The notes below the pieces were generated by a model. The model did no database searches and was not told the DNA's origin. It worked only from the letters and a program-made list of their open reading frames with translations. This document shows positions 42,625-52,473 of a stretch of DNA of 64,000 nucleotides, piece by piece. The stretch lies in NCBI RefSeq assembly GCF_000967965.1, contig NZ_LACC01000009.1, forward strand, positions 1-64,000, given 5' to 3'. Positions within the stretch are counted from its first letter, which is position 1; every line of letters starts with the position of its first letter. A program made the translations under genes and the position numbers. This DNA is from Pseudomonas fluorescens (GTDB lineage Bacteria; Pseudomonadota; Gammaproteobacteria; Pseudomonadales; Pseudomonadaceae).

Positions 42625-44016
42625 ATGAGTGTGATCATTGCCTTGGCAGCCCTCGCGCTGCTGATGCTGGCTGCCTACCGTGGCTACAGCGTTATCCTTT
42701 TTGCCCCGATTGCCGCCCTCGGCGCTGTCCTGCTGACTGACCCGTCTGCCGTCGCCCCCGCTTTCACCGGGGTGTTCATGGAAAAAATGGTCGGTTTCAT
42801 CAAGCTGTATTTCCCGGTATTCCTGCTCGGCGCGGTGTTCGGCAAGCTGATCGAACTGTCCGGTTTCTCGCGCTCCATCGTCGCGGCAGCGATTCGCCTG
42901 CTCGGCACCCGCCAGGCGATGCTGGTGATCGTGCTGGTCTGCGCCCTGCTGACCTACGGCGGCGTATCGTTGTTTGTGGTGGTGTTCGCGGTCTATCCGT
43001 TTGCCGCTGAAATGTTCCGCCAGAGCAACATCCCCAAGCGGCTGATCCCGGCGACCATTGCCCTGGGCGCCTTCTCGTTCACCATGGACGCCCTGCCCGG
43101 CACCCCGCAGATCCAGAACATCATCCCCAGCACCTTCTTCAACACCACCGCCTGGGCGGCGCCGTGGCTGGGTGTGATCGGCACGATCTTCGTGTTCTGC
43201 GCCGGCATGCTGTTTCTCCAGCGCCAGCGCAACAGGGCTCAGCGCTCCGGTGAAGGCTATGGTTCGGACCTGCGCAACGAACCGGAAACCGCCGCCGACC
43301 TCAAGCTGCCCAACCCGTGGCTGGCGCTCTCGCCGCTGCTGGCGGTGGGCATCATGAACCTTTTGTTCACTCACTGGATTCCCCAGGTATACGGCAAGAC
43401 CCACAGCCTCGCGCTGCCGGGCATGGTCGCTCCGGTGACCACGGACATCGCCAAACTCACGGCGATCTGGGCCGTACAGGCTGCGCTGTTGGTAGGCATC
43501 CTCATGGTGCTGGCGTTCGGCTACAAGGCGATCAGCCGCAAGCTGGCCGAAGGCAGTAAAAGTGCGGTCAGCGGTGCGCTGCTGGCGGCGATGAACACCG
43601 CTTCGGAATATGGTTTCGGTGCCGTGATCGCGTCCTTGCCGGGCTTTCTGGTGCTGGCCGACTGGCTCAAGAGCATTCCCAACCCACTGGTCAACGAAGC
43701 GATTACCGTGACCCTGCTGGCCGGCATTACCGGCTCCGCCTCGGGCGGCATGAGCATCGCGCTGGCGGCAATGTCCGAGCAGTTCATCAGCGCCGCCCAT
43801 GCGGCGAACATTCCCCTGGAAGTGCTGCACCGGGTCGCTGCGATGGCCAGCGGCGGCATGGACACCCTGCCGCACAACGGCGCGGTGATTACCCTGCTGG
43901 CGGTCACCGGGTTGACCCACCGCGAGGCTTACAAAGACATTTTCTGTATTACGCTGATCAAGACCCTGGCGGTTTTCGTGGTGATCGGCACCTTCTACGC
44001 CACTGGCATTGTGTGA
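42625..44016 (+). CDS. GntP-type permease, probably for 3-hydroxybutyrate
   Basis: 463 residues, about 11-12 hydrophobic segments. Family marks: FGKLIELSGFSRSIVAAAI, the LPGTPQIQNIIPSTFF loop, and GGMDTLPHNGAVITLLAV near the end. It differs clearly from the threonate-cluster GntP protein. It is the first gene behind the sigma-54 promoter and hbdH follows at 8 bp, so uptake of (R)-3-hydroxybutyrate (or acetoacetate) is the likely role, as with the PA2004-type permease of P. aeruginosa. Confidence 0.86.
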   Translation: MSVIIALAALALLMLAAYRGYSVILFAPIAALGAVLLTDPSAVAPAFTGVFMEKMVGFIKLYFPVFLLGAVFGKLIELSGFSRSIVAAAIRLLGTRQAMLVIVLVCALLTYGGVSLFVVVFAVYPFAAEMFRQSNIPKRLIPATIALGAFSFTMDALPGTPQIQNIIPSTFFNTTAWAAPWLGVIGTIFVFCAGMLFLQRQRNRAQRSGEGYGSDLRNEPETAADLKLPNPWLALSPLLAVGIMNLLFTHWIPQVYGKTHSLALPGMVAPVTTDIAKLTAIWAVQAALLVGILMVLAFGYKAISRKLAEGSKSAVSGALLAAMNTASEYGFGAVIASLPGFLVLADWLKSIPNPLVNEAITVTLLAGITGSASGGMSIALAAMSEQFISAAHAANIPLEVLHRVAAMASGGMDTLPHNGAVITLLAVTGLTHREAYKDIFCITLIKTLAVFVVIGTFYATGIV

Positions 44017-44023
44017 GGTATTC

Positions 44024-44797
44024 ATGACGACTCTTTCCGGCAAGACCGCACTGGTCACCGGCTCCACCAGCGGCATCGGTCTGGGGATCGCCCTCAGCCT
44101 GGCCAAGGCCGGGGCCGACCTGATCCTCAACGGCTTTGGCGATGCCTCCCAAGTGATCACCCAAGTGCAACAGTTCGGCGGCAAGGTCGGCCATCACCCG
44201 GCCGATGTCAGCGATCCGGCACAAATTGCCGACATGATCGCCTACGCCGAGCGCGAGTTCGGTGGCGTCGACATTCTGGTCAACAACGCAGGCATTCAAC
44301 ACGTTGCAGCGGTGGATGAGTTCCCGGTGGAGCGCTGGGACTCGATCATCGCCATCAACCTGTCGTCGGTGTTCCACAGCACCCGCTTGAGCTTGCCGGG
44401 CATGCGCGCCAAGGGCTGGGGCCGGGTGATCAACATTGCCTCGGTGCATGGTCTGGTCGGTTCGGTGGGCAAGTCAGCCTATGTCGCCGCCAAGCACGGG
44501 GTGATCGGCTTGACCAAAGTGGTCGCGCTGGAAACCGCGACCACCCAGGTCACCTGCAACGCAATTTGCCCAGGCTGGGTATTGACGCCGCTGGTGCAGA
44601 AGCAGATTGATGATCGTGCCGCCAACGGGGTTGACCCGCAGCAGGCGCAACATGATTTGCTCGCGGAAAAGCAGCCATCGCTGGAATTCGTGACACCGCC
44701 GCAGCTGGGTGAACTGGTGTTGTTCCTGTGCAGCGAAGCCGGCAGCCAGGTGCGGGGTGCGGCGTGGAATGTTGATGGTGGGTGGTTGGCGCAGTGA
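44024..44797 (+). CDS. hbdH: D-3-hydroxybutyrate dehydrogenase
   Basis: Classical short-chain dehydrogenase, 257 residues, from MTTLSGKTALVTGST. NAD motif TGSTSGIG, structural NNAG, catalytic Ser in INIASVHGLVGS and YVAAK. The sequence AKHGVIGLTKVVALE and TCNAICPGWVLTPLV is typical of bacterial HBDH. It oxidises (R)-3-hydroxybutyrate to acetoacetate, which the downstream synthetase activates to acetoacetyl-CoA. Confidence 0.95.
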   Translation: MTTLSGKTALVTGSTSGIGLGIALSLAKAGADLILNGFGDASQVITQVQQFGGKVGHHPADVSDPAQIADMIAYAEREFGGVDILVNNAGIQHVAAVDEFPVERWDSIIAINLSSVFHSTRLSLPGMRAKGWGRVINIASVHGLVGSVGKSAYVAAKHGVIGLTKVVALETATTQVTCNAICPGWVLTPLVQKQIDDRAANGVDPQQAQHDLLAEKQPSLEFVTPPQLGELVLFLCSEAGSQVRGAAWNVDGGWLAQ

Positions 44798-44810
44798 CTG
44801 TCGTTTGCTT

Positions 44811-44937
44811 TTGTGGCGAGGGAGCTTGCTCCCGCTGGGTGGCGAAGCCGCCCCATAAGTCTCACAGACAAAAACCGGTTGTCTGGATTTGCGACTGCTA
44901 CGCAGCCGAGCGGGAGCAAGCTCCCTCGCCACAAGAG
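44811..44937. repeat. REPIN of the GGCGAGGGAGCTTGCTCCC type
   Basis: Two inverted REPs: 44813-44840 and 44910-44936, each with core GAGGGAGCTTGCTCCCGC. It lies between hbdH and the acetoacetyl-CoA synthetase gene and may modulate read-through. Confidence 0.88.
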
Positions 44938-44986
44938 CCTGTTCCACATCAGCCTGTGTGAAGGCATAAAAAAGAAGAGGCAAACC

Positions 44987-46942
44987 ATGTCCGACATCCT
45001 CTGGCAACCCGACGCCAAACGCATTGGCAAGACCCGCATGGAGGCCTTTCGGCGCTTCGTCAATCAGCGATACCACCTCAAGATCGACGACTACCCGGCC
45101 CTGCACCAGTGGTCCATCGAGCAACGCCCGGACTTCTGGCAGGCCATCGTCGATTTCTTCGACATCCGCTTCCACGAGCAACCCGACGCCGTGCTGCTCG
45201 AAGGCCCGCAGATGCCCAGCGCCCAATGGTTCCCCGGTGCAACGCTGAACTTTGCCGAACACCTGCTACAGCGTCGCGACGATGCGATCGCCGTGATAGC
45301 CGTTGGCGAAAACGGTCAGCGTGACCATTTGACCTGGGCCGAACTGGCCGAACAGGTCGCCGGTTTTCAGAATGGCTTGATCGCCGCCGGCGTCGGTGTA
45401 GGCGACCGGGTCGCAGCGTGCATGCCCAACACCTGGCAAACCCTGGTGGCCATGCTCGCCACCACCAGCCTTGGCGCTATCTGGTCCTGTTCTTCGCCGG
45501 ACTTCGGCACCCAAGGGGTGGTTGACCGGTTCGGCCAGATCGAACCGAAAGTGCTGGTGACTTGCGCCGGTTATCGCTACGCCGGCAAGGAGATCAACCA
45601 GACCGCCAAGGTCAACGAAATCCTCGAGCGCCTGCCTTCCCTGCAACAGTTGATCGTCGTGCCTTACGCACGTCCACACGCACACATCGAAGAATTCCGC
45701 ACCCAGGCCAATGTGACGCTGTGGGACGATTTCTACGAACCCGGCGGCGAACCGGATTTCGTCCCGGTGCCCTTCGCCCATCCGCTGTACATCCTCTATT
45801 CCAGCGGTACCACCGGCGTGCCCAAATGCATCATCCACAGTACCGGCGGCGTGTTGCTGCAACACGTCAAGGAGCACGGCCTGCATGGCGATCTCGGCCC
45901 CGGTGAACGGCTGTTCTACTACACGACCTGTGGCTGGATGATGTGGAACTGGCTGGTGTCGGCGCTGGCGACAGGCAGCTCCGTGGTGCTGTACGACGGC
46001 TCGCCGTTCCAGCCCGAGCCGCAACGCCTGATCGACCTGATCGACGACGAACGCGTCAGCGTCTTCGGCACCAGCCCCAAATACCTCGCGACCCTGGAAA
46101 GCAGCGGTATCAAGCCGCGTGAAAGTCATGACCTGAGCAGCCTCAAGACGTTGCTCTGCACCGGCTCGGCGCTGTCGCCGCAGAGTTACGACTACGTCTA
46201 TCGCGACTTCAAGGCTGACGTGTGCCTGGCCTCGATGTCCGGCGGTACCGACATCGTCTCGTGCTTCGTCAACGGCAACCCGATGTCACCCGTGCGGCGC
46301 GGTGAAATCATGGGCAAGAGCCTGGGCATGGCCGTCGAAGTGTGGAACGACGAAGGCCACCCGGTGATCGGCGAAAAAGGTGAGCTGGTCTGCACCCGGC
46401 ATTTCCCGGCGATGCCCATTGGCCTGTGGAACGACCCCGACGACGAGAAACTGCGCCAATCCTATTTCAGCCTGTTCCCCGGCGTCTGGGCCCAAGGGGA
46501 TTACGCCGAACAACTGCCCCATGGCGGGATGATGATCCACGGTCGCTCCGATGCCGTGCTCAACCCCGGTGGCGTGCGCATCGGCACGGCGGAAATCTAT
46601 CGCCAGGTGGAGAAAGTCCCCCAGGTGCTCGACAGCGTGGCGATCGGCCAACAGTGGCAGGATGACGTGCGGGTGGTGCTGTTCGTACGCTTGCGCGACG
46701 GGTTCGAACTGGACGAGGCACTGCAACAGCAGATCCGCGAGACGATTCGCGCCAACACCACGCCCCGTCATGTGCCGGCGAAGATTGTCGCGGTGACGGA
46801 CATCCCCCGGACCATCAGCGGCAAGGTCGTTGAGTTGGCGGTGCGCAATGTGGTGCATGGGCAGAAGGTGAAAAACACCGATGCGCTGGCCAACCCCGAA
46901 GCGCTGGAGCAGTACCGAAACAGACCCGAACTCCAGGATTGA
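44987..46942 (+). CDS. aacS: Acetoacetyl-CoA synthetase
   Basis: 651-residue ANL-superfamily ligase: acetoacetate + ATP + CoA to acetoacetyl-CoA. The start is MSDILWQPDAKRIG; a longer upstream frame runs through the REP and is not real. AMP-binding motif YSSGTTGVPKCI (~270), A5 region MSGGTDIVSCF, A8 GGMMIHGRSDAVLNPGGVRIG and the A10 lysine region IPRTISGKVVELAV. It completes the 3-hydroxybutyrate route: permease, HbdH, AacS. Confidence 0.95.
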   Translation: MSDILWQPDAKRIGKTRMEAFRRFVNQRYHLKIDDYPALHQWSIEQRPDFWQAIVDFFDIRFHEQPDAVLLEGPQMPSAQWFPGATLNFAEHLLQRRDDAIAVIAVGENGQRDHLTWAELAEQVAGFQNGLIAAGVGVGDRVAACMPNTWQTLVAMLATTSLGAIWSCSSPDFGTQGVVDRFGQIEPKVLVTCAGYRYAGKEINQTAKVNEILERLPSLQQLIVVPYARPHAHIEEFRTQANVTLWDDFYEPGGEPDFVPVPFAHPLYILYSSGTTGVPKCIIHSTGGVLLQHVKEHGLHGDLGPGERLFYYTTCGWMMWNWLVSALATGSSVVLYDGSPFQPEPQRLIDLIDDERVSVFGTSPKYLATLESSGIKPRESHDLSSLKTLLCTGSALSPQSYDYVYRDFKADVCLASMSGGTDIVSCFVNGNPMSPVRRGEIMGKSLGMAVEVWNDEGHPVIGEKGELVCTRHFPAMPIGLWNDPDDEKLRQSYFSLFPGVWAQGDYAEQLPHGGMMIHGRSDAVLNPGGVRIGTAEIYRQVEKVPQVLDSVAIGQQWQDDVRVVLFVRLRDGFELDEALQQQIRETIRANTTPRHVPAKIVAVTDIPRTISGKVVELAVRNVVHGQKVKNTDALANPEALEQYRNRPELQD

Positions 46943-46955
46943 AATGGGATTACCG

Positions 46956-46978
46956 GTGGGAGCGAGCTTGCTCCCACA
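46956..46978. repeat. Single REP palindrome
   Basis: GTGGGAGC-GAGCTT-GCTCCCAC, a self-complementary single unit just after aacS. It could also act as a weak transcription stop. Confidence 0.75.
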
Positions 46979-47079
46979 GGGTACCGTGTCGCCTACCGCT
47001 CACCCTGACGGGTCCTCCACAATCGACCACCTGTGCAAGAATAGACGCCAGCTATAGCGAATTGGCGCAGGACTCCCAG

Positions 47080-49617
47080 ATGAACGCAACACCAACCGCC
47101 AGCGATGCCCAGGCCTTGATCGCCCGAATCGACTGGGCCAGCAGCCCGCTGGGCGCTGCCAGCACTTGGCCACAAAGCCTGCGAACCGCCGTGGACATCG
47201 TCATTCACTCACCGATGCCGATGCTGCTGCTATGGGGTCCGCAACTGACGCAGATCTATAACGACGGCTTTGCCCTGCTCGCCGGAAGCAAGCATCCACA
47301 CGCCTTTGGACAACCGGCACACCTGATCTGGCCAGAGTTGCAAGACTTTACCGACCCGATCTACGACGCCGTCCTGCAAGGTCAGGTGCGAACCTACAGC
47401 GAGCAGCGCTTTACCCTGCAACGCGGGGGCCGGGAATCCGACTTCTGGCTCGACCTGACCTACAGCCCGATCCGCGACGAAAGTGCCGAGGTGTCCGGGA
47501 TCCTGGTCACCGCCATCGAAACCAACGAACGCCGGCGCATCGCCCTCGAACTCGAACAGCGCTCGGCGGCCAGCCTCAAGGCTCAGCGTGAAACCGAGGA
47601 GCGCCTGCAACTGGCCCTCGCCGCCACCGATGCGGTCGGTACCTGGGACTGGGACATCAGTGAGGACCGTTTCATCGCCGATGCGCATTTTGCCCAGCTG
47701 CACGGCATCGACCCGGCCATGGCCAGTCAGTTACCGATCACTGAATACCTGCACGGTGTACACCCCGAAGACCGCGCCCTGATCGCCCGCAGCATCAAGC
47801 ATTGCATCACCCACGGCAGCGAATACGCCGAGGAGTATCGCCTGCTGCAAACCGACGGCCAGATGCGCTGGGTGTTTGCCCGCGGTCGCTGCTACAAGGA
47901 TCACCATGGCCGGCCGATGCGCTTCCTCGGCGCGGCCCTGGACCTGACCGAGCGCAAACACACCGAACAGGCCTTGCGCCAAAGCCAGACCGAGCTGCAA
48001 CTGATCATCAACGCCATGCCGATCCTGATCAGCTACGTCGACCGCGAAGAACGCTTTCGCCTGAACAATGCGGCGTACCTGGACTGGTACGGGCTGACGC
48101 CGCAAGAGCTTTACGGGCGAACCATTCTTGAAGTGCTCGGCGAAGAAGCCTATGCACTGCGCGCCCCGCACATCACTGAGGCGCTGTCCGGCCGGCCCTG
48201 CTGCTTCAGCATCAGCACGCCACACCGCGACGGCAGCGTCCGCCAGGCCCTAACGAATTACTTGCCACGCCATGGTGCGGATGGCGCGGTGAACGGTTTC
48301 TACATCTTCGTGATCGACGAAACCGAACGCAAAAAGACCGAAGAAGCCCTGCTCAACCTCAACGAAACCCTTGAGGAACGGGTTGTCGCGCGCACCCGCC
48401 AACTCGCCGAAGCCAACGAGCGCCTGCAGAACGAGATGTGCGAGCGCGAGCGTGCCGAAGAGGCCTTGCGCCATGCGCAGAAAATGGAAGCGGTCGGCCA
48501 GCTTACCGGTGGCATCGCCCATGACTTCAACAACATGCTCACCGGCATCATCGGCAGCCTCGACCTGATGCAACGCTACATTGCCGACGGCCGCGCCAGC
48601 GAGATCGGTCGTTTCACCGAAGCGGCCGTGTCCTCGGCCAACCGTGCCGCCGCCCTCACCCATCGCTTGCTGGCGTTCTCCCGGCGTCAGTCGCTCAACC
48701 GCAAGCCGCTGAACCCCAACGAGTTGATTCACTCGCTCGTAGACTTGTTCAGGCGTACCAAGGGCGACCACATCGAACTCAACGTGCAACTGGCCGAGGA
48801 CATCTGGCGGGTCAGTACCGATGTCAGCCAGCTGGAAAACGCCTTGCTAAACCTGGTGATCAACGCCCGGGACGCCATGCCCGATGGTGGCGAGTTGCAG
48901 ATCGAAACCGCCAACCTGTACCTCGACGGCAGCGACATCACCACCCTGGAGCCGGTCAAGGCCGGTGACTACGTGATGATTGCCGTCAGCGACAACGGCA
49001 CCGGCATGACGCCCTCGGTTCTGGCCAAGGCATTCGACCCGTTCTTCACCACCAAGCCCATCGGCCAGGGCACCGGTTTGGGCTTGTCGATGATTTACGG
49101 TTTTGCCCAGCAAACGGGGGGCCACGTCAGTCTGTTCAGCCTGCCCGGACGGGGCACCAGCGTGCGCTTGTACCTGCCGCGCCTGCATTCAACCGAACCG
49201 GATCAAGTCCTGTCGCCCGTCGTCGGCGAAGCACCGGCGGCGATTGCCGGCGAAACCGTGATGCTGGTCGAGGACGATGCGGCGGTACGCATGCTGGTGC
49301 TGGACCTGCTCAAGGAGCTCGGTTACCGCGCCCATGAAGCCGAAGATGCCAAGGGCGCCCTGCCGCTGCTGGAGTCGGACCTGCGGGTGGACCTGCTGGT
49401 GACCGACGTCGGGTTGCCGGGCATGAACGGCCGCCAACTGGCGGAAATCGCCCGTCAGCATCGTCCCGAACTGAAAGTGCTGTTCATGACCGGTTACGCC
49501 GAGATCGCCGCCGAGCGCCAGGGTTTCCTCGAAGAAGGCATGGACATGGTGGCCAAGCCGTTTTCCATCGACCTGCTGGCCAACAAGATTCGCACGATGA
49601 TCAGTCAACCGGACTGA
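47080..49617 (+). CDS. PAS-domain hybrid sensor histidine kinase/response regulator
   Basis: The start is [17 protein letters not shown] (845 aa). In order: an N-terminal PAS-like region ([20 protein letters not shown]), two further PAS/PAC modules (about 185-305 and 310-435), a coiled coil ([20 protein letters not shown]), HisKA with phospho-His in [13 protein letters not shown] (~480), HATPase ([26 protein letters not shown]), and a C-terminal receiver with Asp in [13 protein letters not shown] (~775). There are no membrane helices, so it senses a cytoplasmic cue. The signal is unknown. It is a lone gene after a REP. Confidence 0.93.
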   Translation: MNATPTASDAQALIARIDWASSPLGAASTWPQSLRTAVDIVIHSPMPMLLLWGPQLTQIYNDGFALLAGSKHPHAFGQPAHLIWPELQDFTDPIYDAVLQGQVRTYSEQRFTLQRGGRESDFWLDLTYSPIRDESAEVSGILVTAIETNERRRIALELEQRSAASLKAQRETEERLQLALAATDAVGTWDWDISEDRFIADAHFAQLHGIDPAMASQLPITEYLHGVHPEDRALIARSIKHCITHGSEYAEEYRLLQTDGQMRWVFARGRCYKDHHGRPMRFLGAALDLTERKHTEQALRQSQTELQLIINAMPILISYVDREERFRLNNAAYLDWYGLTPQELYGRTILEVLGEEAYALRAPHITEALSGRPCCFSISTPHRDGSVRQALTNYLPRHGADGAVNGFYIFVIDETERKKTEEALLNLNETLEERVVARTRQLAEANERLQNEMCERERAEEALRHAQKMEAVGQLTGGIAHDFNNMLTGIIGSLDLMQRYIADGRASEIGRFTEAAVSSANRAAALTHRLLAFSRRQSLNRKPLNPNELIHSLVDLFRRTKGDHIELNVQLAEDIWRVSTDVSQLENALLNLVINARDAMPDGGELQIETANLYLDGSDITTLEPVKAGDYVMIAVSDNGTGMTPSVLAKAFDPFFTTKPIGQGTGLGLSMIYGFAQQTGGHVSLFSLPGRGTSVRLYLPRLHSTEPDQVLSPVVGEAPAAIAGETVMLVEDDAAVRMLVLDLLKELGYRAHEAEDAKGALPLLESDLRVDLLVTDVGLPGMNGRQLAEIARQHRPELKVLFMTGYAEIAAERQGFLEEGMDMVAKPFSIDLLANKIRTMISQPD

Positions 49618-49696
49618 GTTGAGGCATAATCGCGCGCCCCCCCGCTGCCACACCCATAGCCACCCTCATAGCCACCACCGTTGCAAGGTACCGCCG

Positions 49697-49972
49697 ATGA
49701 AAGCTCAAGCCCGCCATATTCTGGTGAAAACCTCGGAAGAAGCCGAGCAGCTCAAACAACGCATCGCCAAGGGCGAAGCGTTCGATGTGCTGGCCAAGAA
49801 GTATTCTACCTGCCCATCGGGCAAGCGCGGCGGCGATCTCGGCGAAGTGCGACCGGGGCAGATGGTTGGCGTGATCGATGCGGTGATCTTCAAGAAACCA
49901 CTGCGGGTGGTGCATGGGCCTATCAAGAGCAAGTTCGGGTATCACCTGGTGCAGGTGTTTTACCGGGATTGA
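49697..49972 (+). CDS. ppiC: Parvulin-type peptidyl-prolyl isomerase, second copy (91 aa)
   Basis: Same family as the 34817 gene: ARHILVKTSEEAEQLKQRIA, STCPSGKRGGDLGEVRPGQM, KFGYHLVQVFYRD. I start it at MKAQARHILV because the longer frame upstream is His/Pro-rich without a ribosome site. The two parvulins differ at many positions and are not a recent duplication. Confidence 0.93.
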   Translation: MKAQARHILVKTSEEAEQLKQRIAKGEAFDVLAKKYSTCPSGKRGGDLGEVRPGQMVGVIDAVIFKKPLRVVHGPIKSKFGYHLVQVFYRD

Positions 49973-49988
49973 GTGGCTGGTCAGGCCC

Positions 49989-50125
49989 CTGTGGCGACGG
50001 GGCTTGCCCCCGCTCGGCTGCGCAACAGTCGCAAACCCTGCACAGTCGGTGTGTCATCAAAATCAGATCCAGCAGGTTTTGGGGCTGCTTCGCAACCCAA
50101 CGGGGGCAAGCCCCCTCGCCACAAA
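49989..50125. repeat. REPIN
   Basis: Inverted pair: GGCGACGGGGCTTGCCCCCG (49993-50012) and CGGGGGCAAGCCCCCTCGCC (50101-50120), separated by ~90 bp. It lies between ppiC and the convergent kdgK. Confidence 0.85.
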
Positions 50126-50150
50126 AGCTCCTTCGCCACAGATAATGGAT

Positions 50151-51086
50151 TCAATCCCGTGGGATCAGTGCCCCCGGCACCTGAATCACCCGGCTCGCCA
50201 ACCGATGCCCGGCCTCGGCAGCTTGCGATGGGCTGCCGCCCTTGAGCCGCGAAGCCAGATACGCCGCACTGAAAGAATCCCCCGCCGCCGTGGTGTCCAC
50301 CACCCGCTCGACCTTCTGCGCCGGCACCTCGAATGACTCGCCATCACAACGAATCAGGCACGCCTGGGCGCCGCGCTTGAGCACCACTTCCGGCGTACCG
50401 ATCTGCTCATACGCGGCAAACACTGCGTCACAATCGGCATAGCCAAACAACGCCTGTTCGTCCTCCACCGTCAGCAACGCCATGTCGACATGTGGCAGCA
50501 CGCTGCGATATGCCGCCCGGGCATCCTCGACCGATGCCCACAGCCGTGGCCGGTAGTTGTTGTCGAAGACGATCCGCGCATCGCGCTGACGAGCTTCGAT
50601 CAGGGTTTCCAGCAATTTTTCCCGACCTTGCACACCGAGTACCGCCAGAGTGATGCCGCTGAAGTACAGCACGTCGTAATCCGGCAGCGCAGCGAGGATC
50701 GGCGCGGCGGCCGGGGTGGTGAAGCAATCGCGTACCGCCGCTTCGTTGCGCCAGTACAGAAAGCGTCGCTCACCGGCGGCGTCAGTCTGGATGCAATACA
50801 AACCCGGCAGGCGTCCGGGCAGACGCTGAACCATGCCGAGCCCGATATTTTCCGCAGCCCAACTCTGGCACATCGCGTCGCTGAAACTGTCATCGCCCAG
50901 GGCGGTGACGTAGTCCACGGAGCCGTCCTCTCCCAGTTCCCGGGACAGGTACACCGCCGTATTCAAGGTGTCGCCGCCGAAGCTTTGTTGCAGGCTGCCG
51001 TCGGCGCGATGCTGCAACTCGATCATGCACTCGCCGATCAGGGCGATGCGTGGAGTGTTGGGGCCCAGGGTGTTGATGGTGTTCAT
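50151..51086 (-). CDS. kdgK: 2-dehydro-3-deoxygluconokinase (PfkB family)
   Basis: 311 residues. N-terminal PfkB signature IALIGECMIELQ with the substrate-contact SFGGDTLNTAVYLSRELG. C-terminal signature VVDTTAAGDSFSAAYLASRL with the catalytic Asp in AAGD. It phosphorylates 2-keto-3-deoxygluconate (KDG) to KDPG for the Entner-Doudoroff aldolase. It is the last gene of a minus-strand group; a KDG kinase beside an ammonia-lyase fits D-glucosaminate breakdown, whose deamination product is KDG. Confidence 0.9.
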   Translation of the reverse strand: MNTINTLGPNTPRIALIGECMIELQHRADGSLQQSFGGDTLNTAVYLSRELGEDGSVDYVTALGDDSFSDAMCQSWAAENIGLGMVQRLPGRLPGLYCIQTDAAGERRFLYWRNEAAVRDCFTTPAAAPILAALPDYDVLYFSGITLAVLGVQGREKLLETLIEARQRDARIVFDNNYRPRLWASVEDARAAYRSVLPHVDMALLTVEDEQALFGYADCDAVFAAYEQIGTPEVVLKRGAQACLIRCDGESFEVPAQKVERVVDTTAAGDSFSAAYLASRLKGGSPSQAAEAGHRLASRVIQVPGALIPRD

Positions 51087-51128
51087 TGTTGTGGGGTCTC
51101 TGGTGTTTCTTTGTTGTCTGGTTGGGCC

Positions 51129-51196
51129 TCATCGCGAGCAAGCTCGCTCCCACATTGGAATGCGTTCCCCTGTGGGAGTGAGTCTGCTCGCGATGG
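51129..51196. repeat. REPIN
   Basis: Inverted pair with cores GCGAGCAAGCTCGCTCCCAC (51134-51153) and GTGGGAGTGAGTCTGCTCGC (51172-51191), between kdgK and the ammonia-lyase gene. Confidence 0.85.
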
Positions 51197-51216
51197 CCGC
51201 GCCTCGGTCCTGAGCC

Positions 51217-52434
51217 TTAGAAACAGGTTTCCATGGTCTCGATGACATTCAGTTGCTCATCCACCAGGCAACCGACACGCCACTTGTCGAACGTCAGGCA
51301 CGGGTGCGAAGTGCCGAACGAAATGATGTCGCCCACCCGCAGATCAACCCCCGGCGCCACGGTCATGAATGCATGCTGGTCCATCACCGCGGTCACCTTG
51401 CAGGCGCTCACATCATCGCCGTTGGCTGGCACCACGCCCGCCTTGTAGCGCAACAACGGCACCGGCAAACCGGCGTCGTAGGCCACATCGCGCTTGCCCA
51501 GGGCAATCACCGCAAACCCCGGCTCCGGCAACGACTGCACGTGCGCCCACACTTCCAGCGCAGGACGCAGGCCTTCGTGCAGGTCGCTGCGACGGTCGAG
51601 CACGCAGCACTGCGCTTCCTTGTAGATGCCATGGTCGTGAGCCACATAGCTGCCGGGACGCAGCACGCTGAGGAAACGCCCTGCGGCGTTCTGCGCTTCG
51701 AAGGACTCGGCAATCAGGTCATACCAGGCCGAACCCGACGCGGTGATGATCGGCTTGGCAATGGCGAAGGCTCCGCTGTCCTGCAACTGCACCGCCAGGC
51801 GCACCAGTGATGCGGCGAAATCGCGAATGCCGGTCACCGCATGATCGCCATGGATCACGCCTTCGTAGCCTTCGATCCCGGTCAGGGCCAGCGCCGGTTG
51901 CGCGCCGATGGCCTTGGCCAGATCGAGCACTTCCTGTTCGCTGCGGCAACCGCAACGACCACCGACCACGCCGTATTCGATCATGACGTTCAGGCGCACG
52001 CCGCGGGAGGCGAAATAGGCGCCGAGGTCGGCGACGTTGTCCGGGTGATCGACCATGCAATAGAAGTCGAACGTCGGGTCGGCCAGCAGGTCGGCGATCA
52101 GCGCCATGTTCGGCGTGCCGACCAACTGGTTGGCCATCAGTACCCGGTGTACACCATGGGCGTAGGCCGCACGGGTTTGCGTGGCGCTGGCCAGGGTGAT
52201 GCCCCAGGCACCGGCGTCCAGTTGGCGGCGGAACAACGCCGGAGTCATGCTGGTTTTGCCATGGGGCGCCAGTTCGGCGCCGCTGTCGCTGACGAACGCC
52301 TGCATCCAGCGGATGTTGTGTTCCAGCGCCTCGCGGTGCAGTACCAGCGCAGGCAGGCTGACGTCACGCACCAGGCTGGCGCCAATGGGTGCGGTGCCTT
52401 TTTCCACGGTGGCAGTATTGGGGGCAGAAGACAT
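51217..52434 (-). CDS. Fold-III PLP amino-acid deaminase, probably D-glucosaminate dehydratase
   Basis: 405 residues of the alanine-racemase-N/D-serine-dehydratase (DSD1) type. PLP lysine at 60 (LAPHGKTSMTP). The C-terminal zinc-type pair His-x-Cys is visible in FGTSHPCLTFDKW. Such enzymes eliminate ammonia from beta-hydroxy D-amino acids. The genes around it (RidA, KDG kinase, ABC importer) suggest D-glucosaminate to KDG plus NH3; P. fluorescens is known to have a PLP-dependent glucosaminate ammonia-lyase of about this subunit size. D-serine or D-threonine are alternative substrates. Confidence 0.8.
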   Translation of the reverse strand: MSSAPNTATVEKGTAPIGASLVRDVSLPALVLHREALEHNIRWMQAFVSDSGAELAPHGKTSMTPALFRRQLDAGAWGITLASATQTRAAYAHGVHRVLMANQLVGTPNMALIADLLADPTFDFYCMVDHPDNVADLGAYFASRGVRLNVMIEYGVVGGRCGCRSEQEVLDLAKAIGAQPALALTGIEGYEGVIHGDHAVTGIRDFAASLVRLAVQLQDSGAFAIAKPIITASGSAWYDLIAESFEAQNAAGRFLSVLRPGSYVAHDHGIYKEAQCCVLDRRSDLHEGLRPALEVWAHVQSLPEPGFAVIALGKRDVAYDAGLPVPLLRYKAGVVPANGDDVSACKVTAVMDQHAFMTVAPGVDLRVGDIISFGTSHPCLTFDKWRVGCLVDEQLNVIETMETCF

Positions 52435-52473
52435 GGTCGAACTCCTCGTTCACGCGGCCGCAGGCAGCCGCTG

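Noticed and set aside
44813-44986. 58-residue N-terminal extension of acetoacetyl-CoA synthetase
   Set aside because: The extension is translated REPIN DNA; the family starts at MSDILWQPD, with AGAGG upstream.
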